From: Solea solea
Taxonomy: Eukaryota; Chordata; Actinopteri; Pleuronectiformes; Soleidae
DNA: 64,000 bases
Assembly (NCBI RefSeq): GCF_958295425.1
Contig: NC_081151.1
Coordinates: 18,800,452-18,864,451, forward strand
Direction of reading: 5' to 3'
Shown here: positions 28,808 through 42,564 of the stretch, piece after piece
Numbering within the stretch: the stretch's first letter is position 1
Layout: each line of letters opens with the position of its first letter
Notes under the pieces: model-generated
Seen by the model: the letters and a program-made list of their open reading frames with translations, nothing else
Database searches by the model: none
Told to the model about the DNA's origin: nothing
Made by a program: the position numbers and the translations under genes

Positions 28808-30301
28808 GAGAGGAGAAACCCAACATTTCACACAATGAGCATGCACTATAGGCATCAGCGGATATGCAGTCATCTGCCTCGGCCGGTTGGGGTGAAAGGA
28901 AAAATGGGGGACAGAGGAGAGGTGAGGGAAAATCATAGCATAATGATGACATTACCACTACTACTAATCCTAATAATAACAATAATTGTGCAACTTTGTG
29001 CACTCTGACCCCATTAATACAGCCTGTTTCATCCTGTATGCAGCATTTATTGTAATTTTCTTATCTCTCTCACACACAAGAGCTTCTTATCTAACCTATT
29101 AAACCGTAGACCTATCTCCTTAAGGTTTTGGTTGTTTGCCGTCTTATTTTAACTTAATGTTCTCGCATGTAGCCTGGGTGCTAGGCATTGTCTCCTCTGG
29201 TTTTGGCCTCCGCTCAGTAAAGTCCTTCTCCACTGGCCTGACACTACTGGCTCTGTTAAGATTAGATTTGAATTTATGAAGATTGCCTCACCTGGCACAC
29301 TGCTGTAATCTATGCCGGTGTAGTAATTCACGTTTAGGCCCTCATTTCCAATGCGATCAAGAACGCCCATATTTCACCATGACAATGTAATCACAGGTCC
29401 ACATTAAAAAGTCATTATTGTTTAAAATCGGGGGCCGGACTGAAAAAAAAAAACACTGTCTATACCATAGCTGACTTGCCCATTCACACAGATGTTTACT
29501 CAAGAACAGAGGGCAGCGTGATTTAAGCACACGCTTACAACCTTATTGATCACACGGGGGTTTGAACACACATACGCAGACACTCGGAGTAATATCATTG
29601 TCCACTGGACCCGCTTGTGCTTTTGTGCTGATTAGCTGGTAATCTGAGTAACAAGCTTTGATTCCTGCCGATTAACAGAGGGATAAGTGCACAACATGTT
29701 TGTTTCGATAGCGAAGACAAGCTATAATCCGTCTTCACTCCATTGCCCAGTGGTCTTAGAAGTGGAGTTTCTCATTCTCTGTTTTTCTGTGTTTAGCGCT
29801 GATAAAACCCCCACTTTTCTTAATGCTAGAGGTCGGGGCTCTGTGGTTTATAAAGTAATGGATACAATTAAATAGACTCCCTTTTAAAACAGGCCTTTAG
29901 AGAAATTTATAGTTGTATTTTTGCAGTGGGTTGAGAGACAATTGCTTCATAATGGCCCTTGTTTTCCAGTTAGTAACTCTTACTAAATGTTTTCCCTCTG
30001 AGTCCTGAATCCCATTCCATAACATTTTGAAGAGTAAAGCCTCTTTATCTTGATTTCATTGCATGGCAGAAGGAAGAGGGGAGTCATTTCTTCACTGTGA
30101 GCCGGGATAAGTCCTCAGGCAGAGTGTAATACACTTGACTGCTCTGTGCACAAGACTAGCTTTGATCCTGACCCTGGAGGTCCTCGTCCCTGACTCTCTT
30201 TCAGCAACAAGGTAAAATTAAAGAACAAAAAGAAACGGTGGGCTCATCTCATGTGATCTCGATATCATCTTTCATGTTTGGCAAATCAAGCCTTGGAGGA
30301 A

Positions 30302-30317
30302 GGGAGGGAGGGAGGGG
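30302..30317 (+). repeat. (GGGA)n, G-quadruplex-capable
   Basis: Four G3+ runs are separated by single A bases. Confidence 0.85.
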
Positions 30318-31869
30318 TTTATATCTTGTAGATACTGTGTTCTTTTTCCTTTATGGAAAAAAAGAACAGAATCACTAGCACCAAAGAAATGGGGATCAAA
30401 AGGTAGTTGTTTATATTTTCCTTTTCTTTTTCTGCATATGAATGCATTGTCTTACCTCACACTGACCTCATCAGGATGCATTCGTCGGTGAACCACTATT
30501 GACCTCAATCTCCACAGAGACTTTAATCAGCATGATTTCAGTAAGGATCAATAATGTTTTTTTCAGGTCTCACACTTTTCATTTTCACTTTTTTTCCCCT
30601 TCAAAAATCAATACGTCGCATGATGTTTTCTTCCGCTACCACTTCCCCACTGCCGCACCAGTGTAGGACATAGGCTGCATTCAGCTTTACTCTTTCCCAT
30701 CTAGGTGTCAAGTGAAGCGATATCATCCTCTCTTTTGTGAAGGTTTTCCTTCCGCACAGAATATTAAACACGGCGCACGGAGCTTTATATTGCATGCAGA
30801 ACATTCAAAGAGAAAAGTGGTGTATGAAGTCATCTCTCACACAGATTCATTTAAATCGATTTAAACATAAAACCGTGTCTACTGGATTATAGATGTATTA
30901 TTTCAGCAATGTGGTGCCTATGAAATGCACACCCAGCCCCAGATCAGTGGGGATCGGCCAGCCTTTGTTGGTGCTGAAGCTTTGTTTTCCTCTAGATTTA
31001 TGATTGTTGTGGGGAGCTGGCAGGAGCTTGTGTGATTACTGCTTACACACTGATTTATACCTCACTTTTAATTATCTGAGGGGGTCTGCAGCTTGCCACT
31101 GCCAATACATCCCTTCTTTTGGGACCAAGCAGGAGGAAAGGAGCCATCTCTGGTTTCCATTCCACCCATTCTCTCAGACTCAGGCCTCCAATGGGGATCC
31201 ACTGCGCTTCTGGCAGTGTCTGTCTTCGCCAGAGAAGACCAGACCGAGTTCTCTGACTTTAACATCCAGTGTCTTAATGGAAAAAGGAAGCTGCTGTCCA
31301 CTGGACATGTCATTTTTAACTTAAATCACATCTTTTGAGAGTCACACAAATAATTTATTCGAGCCCATCCTCTCAAGTTACTTTTTCTTTTTTTATGCAG
31401 TCCTGAACTGTGATAATATCAGGCAAGTCTCATTTCAGCAACAGGCTAATGACTTTCCTTCCCTTAGTATTCACGGTTCATATTAAACGTGTAGGGCTTC
31501 GCCCACGACTGGGGCTGGTTGATCTCCTGCCCACGGATCTGTCATTTCTTTCCTCTGGGGGCTAGAGCTCCTGTGTAGGATTTGACAATTATATACTTTA
31601 GTGTAATATAGTTTAGGGTGCCATTTAGTCTTATAGAATAAAAACATAAAACATAACAAGCATGCTAAATAATAAGCATTGTTCATTCAATTAGTTCCAG
31701 CAAATTAAATCCTGCTTAACTCTGTGACCTGAATATTTAATATGGATGCATATCCTGGATTAAGATTAATGTTATGCATGTATGGTGAAACTGCTATCTC
31801 CTTCTTTAAACCACAATTATATTATTAGTTCTCCATAACTTTGTGTAGCCGCACTATGGTTTTATATCC

Positions 31870-32180
31870 ATAACTTAACATTAATGGGTTATTGGCTTAA
31901 TTGCAGACAAGGTTTGATCCTGTTTGAAAAGCAAACAGACCTAATCTAATTACCTTATATCCACCTTGAATTTTGAAGAGTGAAAATTGATGCATTTTTC
32001 TTTTTTTTTTAAATAATTGAAGTAATGTATCTAATAATCATACAGTATAGCTTAACCTCTGCTTACAGGGGGCTGTCTTGGATTTAAGGAGGGTCAATTT
32101 CAAGCAGGACTGTGTTGTCTTTCCTAATTATATTTAATGTCTGTCATTAAACCATCCCTTGGGAGAGGGATTGAGTCCTC
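31870..32180. other. Candidate conserved non-coding element
   Basis: Unique sequence with GGCTTAATTGCAG, CTAATCTAATTACC, CCTAATTATATTTAATG and GTCATTAAACC cores. No coding potential. Confidence 0.22.
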
Positions 32181-34119
32181 TGTCTGTTTGAGCCTCGTAC
32201 AAACAGCCTGTGGACTCCCCACTAATGCTCCCATAGGCCAATAGGCCTGCTGTGTGGTAACCCCTCCTATGAACAAGACATGACCACTTTTTCCCCATCA
32301 TATCATGAGGTGAAAGATTGTGAAGAAATCCAGATTTTTATCAATTTAATATGCAAGTCTCACAATCTGTCACGCAGATTTTGTCATTCACTTTTAGGTC
32401 ATTCAGACCGAGGGGAGGACATGTGGATATGAGGATGGCACCGGGCAGAGTGAGTCGTGGGTCTTGCATCGTCACGCACATCATCCACACGGACGGTTTC
32501 TCTCGATTCCATTTCTTTTTCTTTTCAGTACGCCTCAATCCACTTCAGTCCTATTCAAAATGTTATAGCTGTAAATCAATGATAGGCAGACCACCTGATT
32601 AGATCAGTGTGCAGGGCTCTGTTGTGTGAGCAGGTGTGGCATCGGAGGTTCTCTTGTGCACCTCCTCCACATGGGGGATTGTAATGAGATTAGTTAAGCC
32701 TGCAGGACCTCATGCGAGATGTGGTGATCAGATTAAGCAAGGACGACAGTGTAACTTTTAGAGGGCTGTGACTATGGAAACTCTCAACACACCAGGGAAG
32801 CTGATTTTTCTTTTTTTTTTTGCTTCTATCACAATGCACAAAGCCTATAAGCAGCGACCTTCATCTCATTTAACAGCTATCCGAGTTTCTGGCCCTCTAT
32901 ACCTTTAAAAGTGAGACTCGGCGTGCATATAGAGGTGTGTGGTGAAGGTAGTGGGCATGAGGGGATCGCTGTTGTCACATTGATAGATTAGTTCACTCAT
33001 TGCTAGCTCCAGTGATTAGGTCAGCGGCACAAGCGACACCAAGACGTCTGCTGCGAAATGCTGATGCTGGAGTTACTTACAAAATATGAGCCACTGAATC
33101 AGTGTCAGGCAAAGCTCCACATGTTCACAAAGCTTCAGTGAACAATGTCACGCTCGCTCTTTGGAGATGTTGAGAGAACCGGGGAGGTTTGTTTGAACAG
33201 ATCTGCCCCGTCTGAGCAAAGTGTGGATCACAATTCAAATTAAATTTAACCAGTTCAGTAGGACCAGGTACGAAAGAGGTGACAAATACAAATGCACACA
33301 CGCGCTTCTTTTCTCTCTCTGTAAGTGAGAACAGTGAAACAAAGACACATGCACATCAGACCGCTCAGCTCTCACAGTGTGATTCTCTCTCACAATAGTG
33401 CAACTCCCCTCTTCTCAGTGCAGCCCACTTTCATTTGTTCAGTAGTGAATCCTCTGGCTGTTAAACTGAAGGATTGCTTGTTGCTTGTCAAGCTTTTATC
33501 TTTTGCTCTGATTCATTTTCATTTCCTACCGCGAAAAGGGAGGATGCAGCGGCATCCCCTGCCATTATTTTGTCCAAGACGAGCCAATCTCACTGCGGAA
33601 TCCGCAGACGTATCATCTCCCGTGAGTCGTCCCTCTATTTCTCAGAGACATCGCAACATTACTGTTTCTAAAGGAGATGATTCCACTCGAATTTTATGGA
33701 CTGTTGCAGTTAGAGCGATGAGTCAGGTGACCACATAGTAATGACGTCCATGAAACGCAAGCCACCGGGTTTAACAATTCATAAATGTGATTACAGACCA
33801 AAACTGTTCATTTCTGTCTTATTATGGCACCAGAAATTGCGCCTCATTGTTTTCCGTAATAACCTCATTTTCTTTTTCCTGAGTAGCTTGTCTTCTTCAC
33901 TTAAAGGACGTTCTTCTTCAGATGGCCATTTCCTGTCTTTGCTGTTTTATTCTTAATGAAAGAGCAACTGTGACTATTGGAGATGTCTAAATGTCTTATT
34001 AGACTCTCTGTCATTAGAAATATCTGTACTTTACTGCTCCCACTTGCATATTATGAACGTGAAGACTGCAACCTCCTATAGACCACACTATAGATCCAAA
34101 TGTATTATTTGAGGCATTT

Positions 34120-34270
34120 CATTGCCATAATAAAAATAAATCATTTGCATTGTGCCTTGTAAAATGCAGCTCAGAGTGCTTAACCATTAAAAAATTAGAA
34201 CGATAATGGAATATCCTGGGCGAACCCACTTGAATCTTCCAGAGATTTGATTTCAAGGATGCCATTTTGG
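34120..34270. other. Candidate conserved non-coding element with an octamer site
   Basis: ATTTGCAT (POU octamer) near 34,143 is followed by ACCATTAAAAAATTAG. The block is unique in style and non-coding. Confidence 0.22.
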
Positions 34271-35577
34271 CAAAAAAACGGAGCCAATCACAAATGGGTG
34301 TTTTCACCTGGAGCACAGGAGGTGGATTTAACACCATGATGACTGAGAAGCGACGTCAAACGTCTTTTGTATATACATGCGTCCAACGCGGTAGCCGCCA
34401 AAGAGCAGGTGTCTTACGATTCGGCTGAGCTCCCCCGAGCAAAAGTCGTTAGACACCACGACAAGAAAGCCATCGATCCTAGAAAACTACAACAAGCGTG
34501 TTTGTTGACGACATTTCTGTACAGATCGTCTGGATCGTTGGTTGTAAGTCTATCCAATTGTGTACATAGGCCGTTGGTCACGCCACTTGGAAGTGGGAGA
34601 TGAGATTACGGTTAGAAAGTACATTTTGATTCTTAAAACAACCAATAAAAGGGGGAAAAAAATACAGAATTTGAAAAGATGTTGGTTGCTGTATAGTCAT
34701 CAGTCAAGCTCTCTATTCTCATACTGGTGTTTCCGTGCAGTCCATAACACCGTCGCAGACATTAACTCTCCCGGACAGAAAACAAAAGGATGTGGACGTA
34801 GTAGCGCCACCGCTGCACAATCATAAAGATAAGAGCATGGGTGTTTCTTCTGCTGTCAGGCCATGTGCCACCGTGTTGGCTTTTGTCTGAACATAGACAC
34901 ACTCCTTTTTAAATGGATGCCTTTTATGGGCCGTGTCACAGAGATATACACTTCTATTTCGTGTGATTGCTGTTGCCTGCTGGGCAGTTATCACGCTATT
35001 GTCACTGTTACATTGGTGGAACTAATGGACCTGATGGTGTGTTTGCCAAGCCCCCATACATCTGAATACAATGCCGGTATGTGTAGGTTTATGTAGTTGT
35101 GGCGTAGAGCTGCACGTGTTGAAGTGAAGTCATCTATGATGTATGAGATATCGGAGAAAATAAAACCCTTTTCTTGAGTTTTGCTGAAATGCCTTTATAT
35201 ATCGTTCGCGATTGAATACTCGTAGATTTCAAGGACTCGCCCTCCGTATTCAAAAGAAGACTCGTCTGCCCTCTGCTGCCTAGACAATAATTTTTGAAAT
35301 TAGAAGTGCCACTGTAATGTACCTGATAATATTCAGCACTATGTTCTCTAAAATGTCAGAAAATCCAATTAACCCAACAGGTGCAGCAGATGCAGCAGTG
35401 GGTGTATCGCAGTGTGTGTTTTTTCCTCTTGTCTTGTTTTGTCCTCCCTCAGAGACTCTAAAAGACTATATCTATAACTGAACACACTATTTAACTTATT
35501 TGCAATTAGATTTGTTTTGTTTGCTGTTTGCACCATTTCTTCCTACCAGCATCTGTAGCTGCTGCTGGAGCCAATTA

Positions 35578-35600
35578 CCCCCCCCCCCCCCCCCCCCCCC
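35578..35600. repeat. C23 homopolymer
   Basis: An uninterrupted C run, followed by AATAAAAAGG. Its length may be misassembled. Confidence 0.9.
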
Positions 35601-38600
35601 AATAAAAAGGTGCATAACACAAATGTGTGTGTGTGAGATCGTTCTCATCCTGGGGCTGCCATTCTCTGGGGAACTCCCAGGAAATTACACCTTGGTCTCA
35701 CATCATTCCATCTTCCTGGAGCCTGTTGAGTTGCCCACTTCCTCACCCACTCCCCCCGCTGCAGCTGACACACTTACTCTGCCACTATACAGCGCGCCGA
35801 AAATGTTACAGCAGCCCAGTTTTCTGAAAAGCCATTTCATTTTTTTCCCCCCACTCTTGTCTGGGACTTGCAGTAATGGGTTCATCTCACTCCGCAAGGT
35901 TCCATCAGTAAGACACATTCAGACTGGCCCTCTGCGACCTCAGACAGGGGATGCTATTATGACAGGCCTAATGCCCTCCTCAACTGCACTGCCAAACTGC
36001 TTTTAGCCAGACTGAGCGCTGGGATGTGCTATATATAAACACCATGAGGTTCTCCCTTCTCCAATCCTTTCTTGGCTGAGTTTTAACAATGACATCATTG
36101 CAAGTCTAAAGGGCTGTCACACATATAAAAGCCGACACTTCCATGATTTCTTGAAACCATCTTCAAAAAGAGGTAAATGACAGAAGTCATTCAGGATTAT
36201 ACAAACTTAGACTCAAGACATGAAGCTGTGTTATCATGTAAGGTACGGTGCAGCAGAATGGTATTAGGAGTGTAGATCATGTTTAACTGAGGACTGGTGC
36301 GGTTTCTTTTTTTTCCCTTTTAGGGTCTGTTCTCCGATAAAAGTTAATCAGGCAGGAGGCATGCAACAAAGACTTGAAAGATGAATAGTTGGCTTTGGCG
36401 AACCCTGTTCTGCCTCAGAGATGAATTCCTTCTCATGCTACAGCAACGCAGAAGAAATGAGACACTTGATACAAATTGTGCGCGATGTTCCAATCCAGAA
36501 AGAAATTGTGTGTGTGACTAAATCTGTTGATGGAAGCTTTTGAGAGCTTGTTCCCACAGGAAACTGCATGTGCTCTGGTTCAAAATTCAGTTGGACAGAC
36601 TGTTCAACCTCAACATATTTGTTAAATAGTTTAATGTTGAACTCCCTGATGTGGCCTGACGACCTGTACGGCGCAAAATCTCCCAGCTACAAACCAACAA
36701 TGATCTCAAAGTGCAATCACCATGAGTTTCCAAAGCTATGGGCATTTTATGGAAATGAAGTCCTCGCAAGAATGGAAGGTAGAGACTACCTTATGCATCA
36801 TCTCAAATAACTATAAAAGTCAAGTAAATGGGTTTCATTGTTAATGAGTTCATACCTTCTTCTTCTTCAATATGGTCTGTATTGGACTTTCATGATAAGG
36901 TAGTGAAGCACTGAAATGACACCAGGAAGCAGCATGTGGCAAGAATACATCCTCCATAATAAAACCAATATTGCAAGATAATTATCATGGATTTTTACAA
37001 TGTGCTCGCTGCATTTCTCCTGCAGGGGGAAACTGTCGAGTGTTTGCAGATGAATTTTTTTTTTTTTTTATTAGCTCACAGTAAAACACTGCCTTACTGT
37101 TTTAGATGTAATGCAATAGCCTAGCTTTATAGTCTTGGGAACCTGCAATAAAAAAATGAATGCATCACTGATTGCATACTAATGCAATGTGCAACATAAT
37201 GCATACTGTGCAGTATGTTGGTTGATATTTTATATTTGAGATATAACCCATGTCTAGATGGGCTCACAGTTTTTATGATGACCTGTGACAGCACCGAATC
37301 AAATAATCCCTTGCTTTGTAAAAAATAGACACCATATATATGCTAACAACTGACATGCAGATAAATTAAACTTAAAGTTCTGTCATTTTGAATTGTGTGT
37401 TGCAATGTGACTGAATATTTCATACATTTTCTTTCCATTAAGCTCTACATAGTCACCAATGTAACTGATATTAGACCCAAATCTAGTCAAAGAACTCTAA
37501 TATTTGTTCGTGAATTTCAGCAATAAATAAATTTTATCAAACTGTCACATATGATTGTCTTCAGGACATAATACAGCGCATCGTGACACGTATATACTGT
37601 ATATACGAGCGTTATTCTTGTTTACTTTATTCATATGTGACTGGAGAGTGACGGCGATGATGTGAGCAACAGGGGGATTGAGACATTAAGGTTCCTGAGC
37701 TGCATTAAAACCCGAATTACTGCTATGCATCATTTTCAGCCGAATGAAAAAGACTTCTTATCCTGAGGAATGTCCCTAAAACGCACGTTAAGCCAACTAC
37801 GGGGCAGTTGTGGCTATTTATTTGAACCTTTATAGCAGATACAAATCCACTACCAGCTGTTTACAGCCAGTAACATGTTTCGCCTCAGTTGAATTTACTG
37901 CGGGGAAGGTAATGCCGTAGTAGTCCTAGTACATTTCACCTCAGCACTGTGTCACAGCAGTACTCGCAGCAGTTAGATTCTTTGACTGCCCCTTTGCAGC
38001 CTGTCATAATGAGCCATGGTTGAGCAGGTGGGATTGTCCCACCATGAAGATGTATGCATTAGGAAACTGTAAATCCTCCACCGCCCTTCCATTTGTTTAC
38101 GCCTCCTGTTTCCCGCCAAACAAACTACTAGATTTCCCATGAGGGCTCCCGGGCCCCCCACACACAGCGTCCTCAGTGGACATGCTTTATGGGTGTCACA
38201 GAGATGAAAACAGTTAAAACGCCATTCTTAAAGAGGTGTGTTTGCACGGATGGGGCTGAGTGAGACTTAGATTCCGCTCCGTTATGTGCACAAAACAAAG
38301 GCCGTGCCGTAAATCAGCGTGTCGATCACGCCCGTCGTTCTTTTGAATAAAGGTTCTGATTCATTTCGTGTGACGAGCGATCGCACTGTGAAATGTATTT
38401 TAATCCATCTCCAGATTCATGCATCAAAACCGACCACAGAGAGAAGCAGGCGGTGGAGCTACTGCACGGTGGGGACAGAAACCAGTATGCACAAAGAGCA
38501 GGTAGATGTTTTACCTTTACACCATGTAATCATGACTATTTATTGTCAAATTATGCCAAGAGTTGCCACCCCAGCTGGATTTTGTTAATTAAGTGCGCTG

Positions 38601-41300
38601 CGATGTCAGCACGAGCTTCTCATTTCAGTATTACTCTTGCTCCCGGCCAAAAGTTACGAGTACCTCATCAGGTATCCAGAGGTTGTGCCTTGACAGGTGT
38701 TTATTTCAAGAGATGGTTTAACTGGAGCTGAATGTAATCCGAACCATGTGCAAATGTGTATGAGTCTGCACCTAATATTTAAGTTTTATGTCTCCATGCC
38801 AGAATGTTTTATTAGCATGGCGCCTCACAGACGAGTTGACATATTTCACTCGTGAAGGACGTGACCCTGGTTGTTTATTTCCCATGATGAAATAGTCCAG
38901 AGGTTGATGACTTTATAAATAAACAGTTCAGTAGCCGTTGGCTTCTGGTGACCGACGTCATTATTGTTGTGTAATCATCGCCGTGCAGATACGGCTGCCT
39001 AGGTCTGCTCCTTTTCTATCGTAACACTTCAGAGAGGACTAAGAACACCACCTCCGTTGTTTTCTCCCCCATGGGAATGAGGAGTAATATTTCCATTTCA
39101 CTGCTCATAACCCCTTACACCATAAACAGTTCATCTGCATTGTCTTAAATTAAAGATATCGGGTAGGATCTTCATTGTCACCTCTCCCTGAAATCTGATC
39201 TACGCCCTCGTTCCCTCTCCTCAGGTAAAATATGATGCTGCTTAGGCTTCTCTTTGATGCCGCACACAATTTATCAGTTTTATATACAGTCCTGACTCAA
39301 CAGCTACAAGGCACACATCAGAAATTCAAATATCTACCGCGACGAGAGCACGCATCACCAGGGCCTCACAAATCCAGTTACGCTTAGTAAGCAGACCTGC
39401 TCGTGCAGAATGTAATGTCATTTACTGACAATTAATGGACATTGTGTAGCCGCTGCTCTCTGTTAACACCAGAACAGCGGAAAACGGGGATGTAACAGAA
39501 GCAGGATGTCTGGCTGCAACAGCTTTCATTAGTGATTTTTTTTTCTTTTTTTCTTGTTCCTTCATAGATTTAGAAAATCCATTTTTACAGTGACATCAAC
39601 ATGCCATTATCATTATCTGAAAATGTTGTCATAAGTACATTAAATGTAGGGTTCAAGAGTGCACGGTGTGCAATAATTTAATTCTGTATGTATATTATGT
39701 ATATTATGTAAAATGATCAGTACCTGACTGTACCACGGTCATAATGTAGACTACTGTCTTAATTAAGCACTATATGTTCTGTTTTCTACTTCACGCCACC
39801 TTGCCATGCTTTGTCAGCACAATTTACACCCTATGGATCCACTATGGACAATCCATAAAGTCTGCCCTGCTCATGCACGCACATCTGTTAGAAACGGTGT
39901 TGCAAAGGGACAAATTAAGGGCCAAGCAAACACAGATCTATAAACATATTATGGCCTGTTGTTAATGGAAATGTCATCAGCAGAAGTCTCACAGCTCTAT
40001 TGAGCGATGAGCCAATTTTCCTGACTCTCTCCAAACCACTCGCATGTAAAACGACTGGAAAAGCGCGTACAGTAGAGCCGCCAAAATCAAAACGACCAAA
40101 TTTTCCAGCCAATTAATTTTAAAAGCCTCTCATTCCACTTTTGAATGAGCTAAGGTAAAAAAAAATAAATAAATAAAAAAGGAATGCGAGGGTAGAAAGT
40201 GGAGAGCGTCTCTTGGAGGATGAATAACGACACATAAACATTTACTCTGTGGAGTCGGTCCCTGCTGGACACACCGGCCCGCTCTGCTCTTCTGCAGTCA
40301 TCCACCCCTCCACACGTAGATTGACCGTGACACTAACCAGAGCTGCTCCTGAGGAAGCAGCACCACTCGGTCACGGTCATGTCTGTGAATGTGGGAACAC
40401 CATGGGCCTGTAATTGTATCATCTGCGTTTCTTTAAATCTCAGCGACTGTTAGTGTCAACACATGTTACGGCCTGTCACAAGTTAGTCGAGGACGGATTT
40501 CATCCTTCCACAATAGTGAGAGACTGTACTCGTATGCCTCGATGAATTCTGAGGGTATATTTAAATGACCTCTCACATACACATGTGAAATTTAAATCAA
40601 AATTGAAAACTGCAGGCTCCAGAAAACCACATTCAACCCCGAAACACACTCTCACACAAGTGAAAAATTGTACACCCACAGCTCTCACACGTACAAGGAT
40701 CACCTACAAGAATAAAACCAGGTGCCTGTTTCAGTGAGGTGTGAAAGCATTTCACTTTTATGTGTCAGTGCTGAAGCTGTTTTTGTTATAGGTTATTCTT
40801 TTTGTATTCATTTCTGTGTGATATGCAATATTGAGTGTATTTTATTGCAAATAATTTGACAGTATTGAGCTAAAGTATTAGTTAATGCAATGTTTGTGTC
40901 CATTTCCAATGATATAAAACAGAAAAAAAAGAGTTATTTTTCTTTTGAGATGCCGTCCACATTTCTCATGTTGTTTGCACTTCTAATGAGAAAACAGCCA
41001 AAGTGTGATGTTAAGAACATAAGCATCCTTTTCATCATACAAATTCAGTGGTATCACACAGTTGTAGCCGTAGTAGTTTTTTTTGTGGCTCAGTTTTGAC
41101 TCCTAGTGGAGAAAACTGATAACCGGCGAGGTTGCTGTGGTTCTGCTGTCTGAAGCTGCTCATTTGTCCTTGACTCATACTGAAGCAATAGCTGCTGCCC
41201 TTTTGTGTTGGAAGCGTCTCAACCTTATTATTTTCTCAGTCAGTCACCCTGAAGGGGATTGAACGTCTGAAATGCAGTCGTTTAGGTGGAGTGACCCACA

Positions 41301-41319
41301 AACACACACACACACACAC
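41301..41319. repeat. (CA)9 microsatellite
   Basis: Dinucleotide run. Confidence 0.9.
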
Positions 41320-42250
41320 CTGCATGAGTCACGCATGAAATGATGAGCAGCAACACGGCCTGTGAGGCCACTTTACTCACAGATGACACGTGGTCCATTT
41401 TGAATTCCTTTGTGACATTAACCTGCTCCACTTGACTAGACTGATAGCAGTTGGCATGGCAACCTCATGTAAGGTGAATGCCGTGCGGTCAAGACATTTG
41501 GATTTTGAATTTTAACTGAGCACATTGTTAGCGAGACATTAGGACAGAGTAAATGTGGTGAGTTAAATTTCTCCCCTCCCTATTGAGAAATGGAAAAAAA
41601 AAAAAAAAGATGCTTGTTGATAATGATCCTGTGTGCATTGTGAGTGTAAAGTGGCGTCTATAAAAGGATGTGTTATGATACGAGGATACATTAGGATATC
41701 TCGCTTCAGAATCAGCAATCAGCTGCTAGTGTCCTCCGCCATTATGGCTCATAAGAATTTAAAATGACCCAGCCAGAGGCAGGATCAGAGCAGAGAACAA
41801 GTGTGTTTAAATCTCTAATAGATCACGGAGAATTGGAGAATGCGTAGTGAGCGGATGACGGTTCTATAACCAGCAGTTATGTCTGACTGGCTGTCACTGG
41901 TGACTTGCGTTATTACTATAATATTATTACAGTAATTTAACAGTAAGATTTTAATTCAGAGAGATTCTTAAAGGCATAGAGTGTCTGCCTTATTTCTAAG
42001 GTCTTAGAGTATATTAAGGTCCAGGCTTCAAGTGCATGGAGATAATCTCTGTTATGATTTGACATGATTTGATATATCAGCATCAATCAACCCAGACTAA
42101 ATGCTCTAATGTTCATTTTCTGAACGACCTATCAACTGTGTCACATCCTAATCAGTCTTGTTTCACGTGTGATTACTGGAAAGTGTAAGTAGTGATTTTG
42201 CCCTGGTTTACTGAAACAAGTGTCTGAGAATGTTCATGTCCACGTGTTGT

Positions 42251-42266
42251 CCATTAGGGGGTGCCA
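42251..42266 (+). promoter_or_regulatory. CTCF-like motif
   Basis: CCATTAGGGGGTGCCA resembles the CTCF core with about two mismatches. It has the same orientation as the site near 14,500 and lies about 4 kb upstream of the first coding exon. Confidence 0.35.
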
Positions 42267-42512
42267 GAGTGGAGTATAAGATTCTAAACCGTCCATAGAT
42301 GCTGCACATGCGGCCTTCCCCATAATAAGCTATTCTTAATGAATTGAATTTCACACACTGTGAGAGACTTTATTTGTCACTAACAAATCAAGGACTTCAA
42401 GGAGCTTCACATTTGCTGAGTGTGTATACTGCATGTGACCCTTTCACAATTAGATGACACTAAAACACTCCCGCAGCTGTAATTGTACAGAATCTATGGT
42501 GGCGGTAAGGTG

Positions 42513-42517
<5 letters not shown>

Positions 42518-42550
<33 letters not shown>

Positions 42551-42564
42551 ATATATATATATAT
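42518..42564. repeat. (AT)n microsatellite, interrupted once
   Basis: About 23 AT units with one CT interruption. Confidence 0.93.

Noticed and set aside
31004..31338. Three overlapping open frames on both strands
   Set aside because: They are mutually exclusive and none has a recognisable motif. Probably chance in a locally stop-poor stretch.
33325..33738. 137-codon plus-strand open frame
   Set aside because: Composition is not protein-like and another frame is open over the same bases. No similarity recognised.
35500..36006. 168-codon plus-strand open frame
   Set aside because: It is kept open partly by the C23 run (poly-Pro). No domain and no splice context.
38319..38731. Two overlapping plus-strand open frames
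   Set aside because: Different frames over the same bases with no motif or exon chain.
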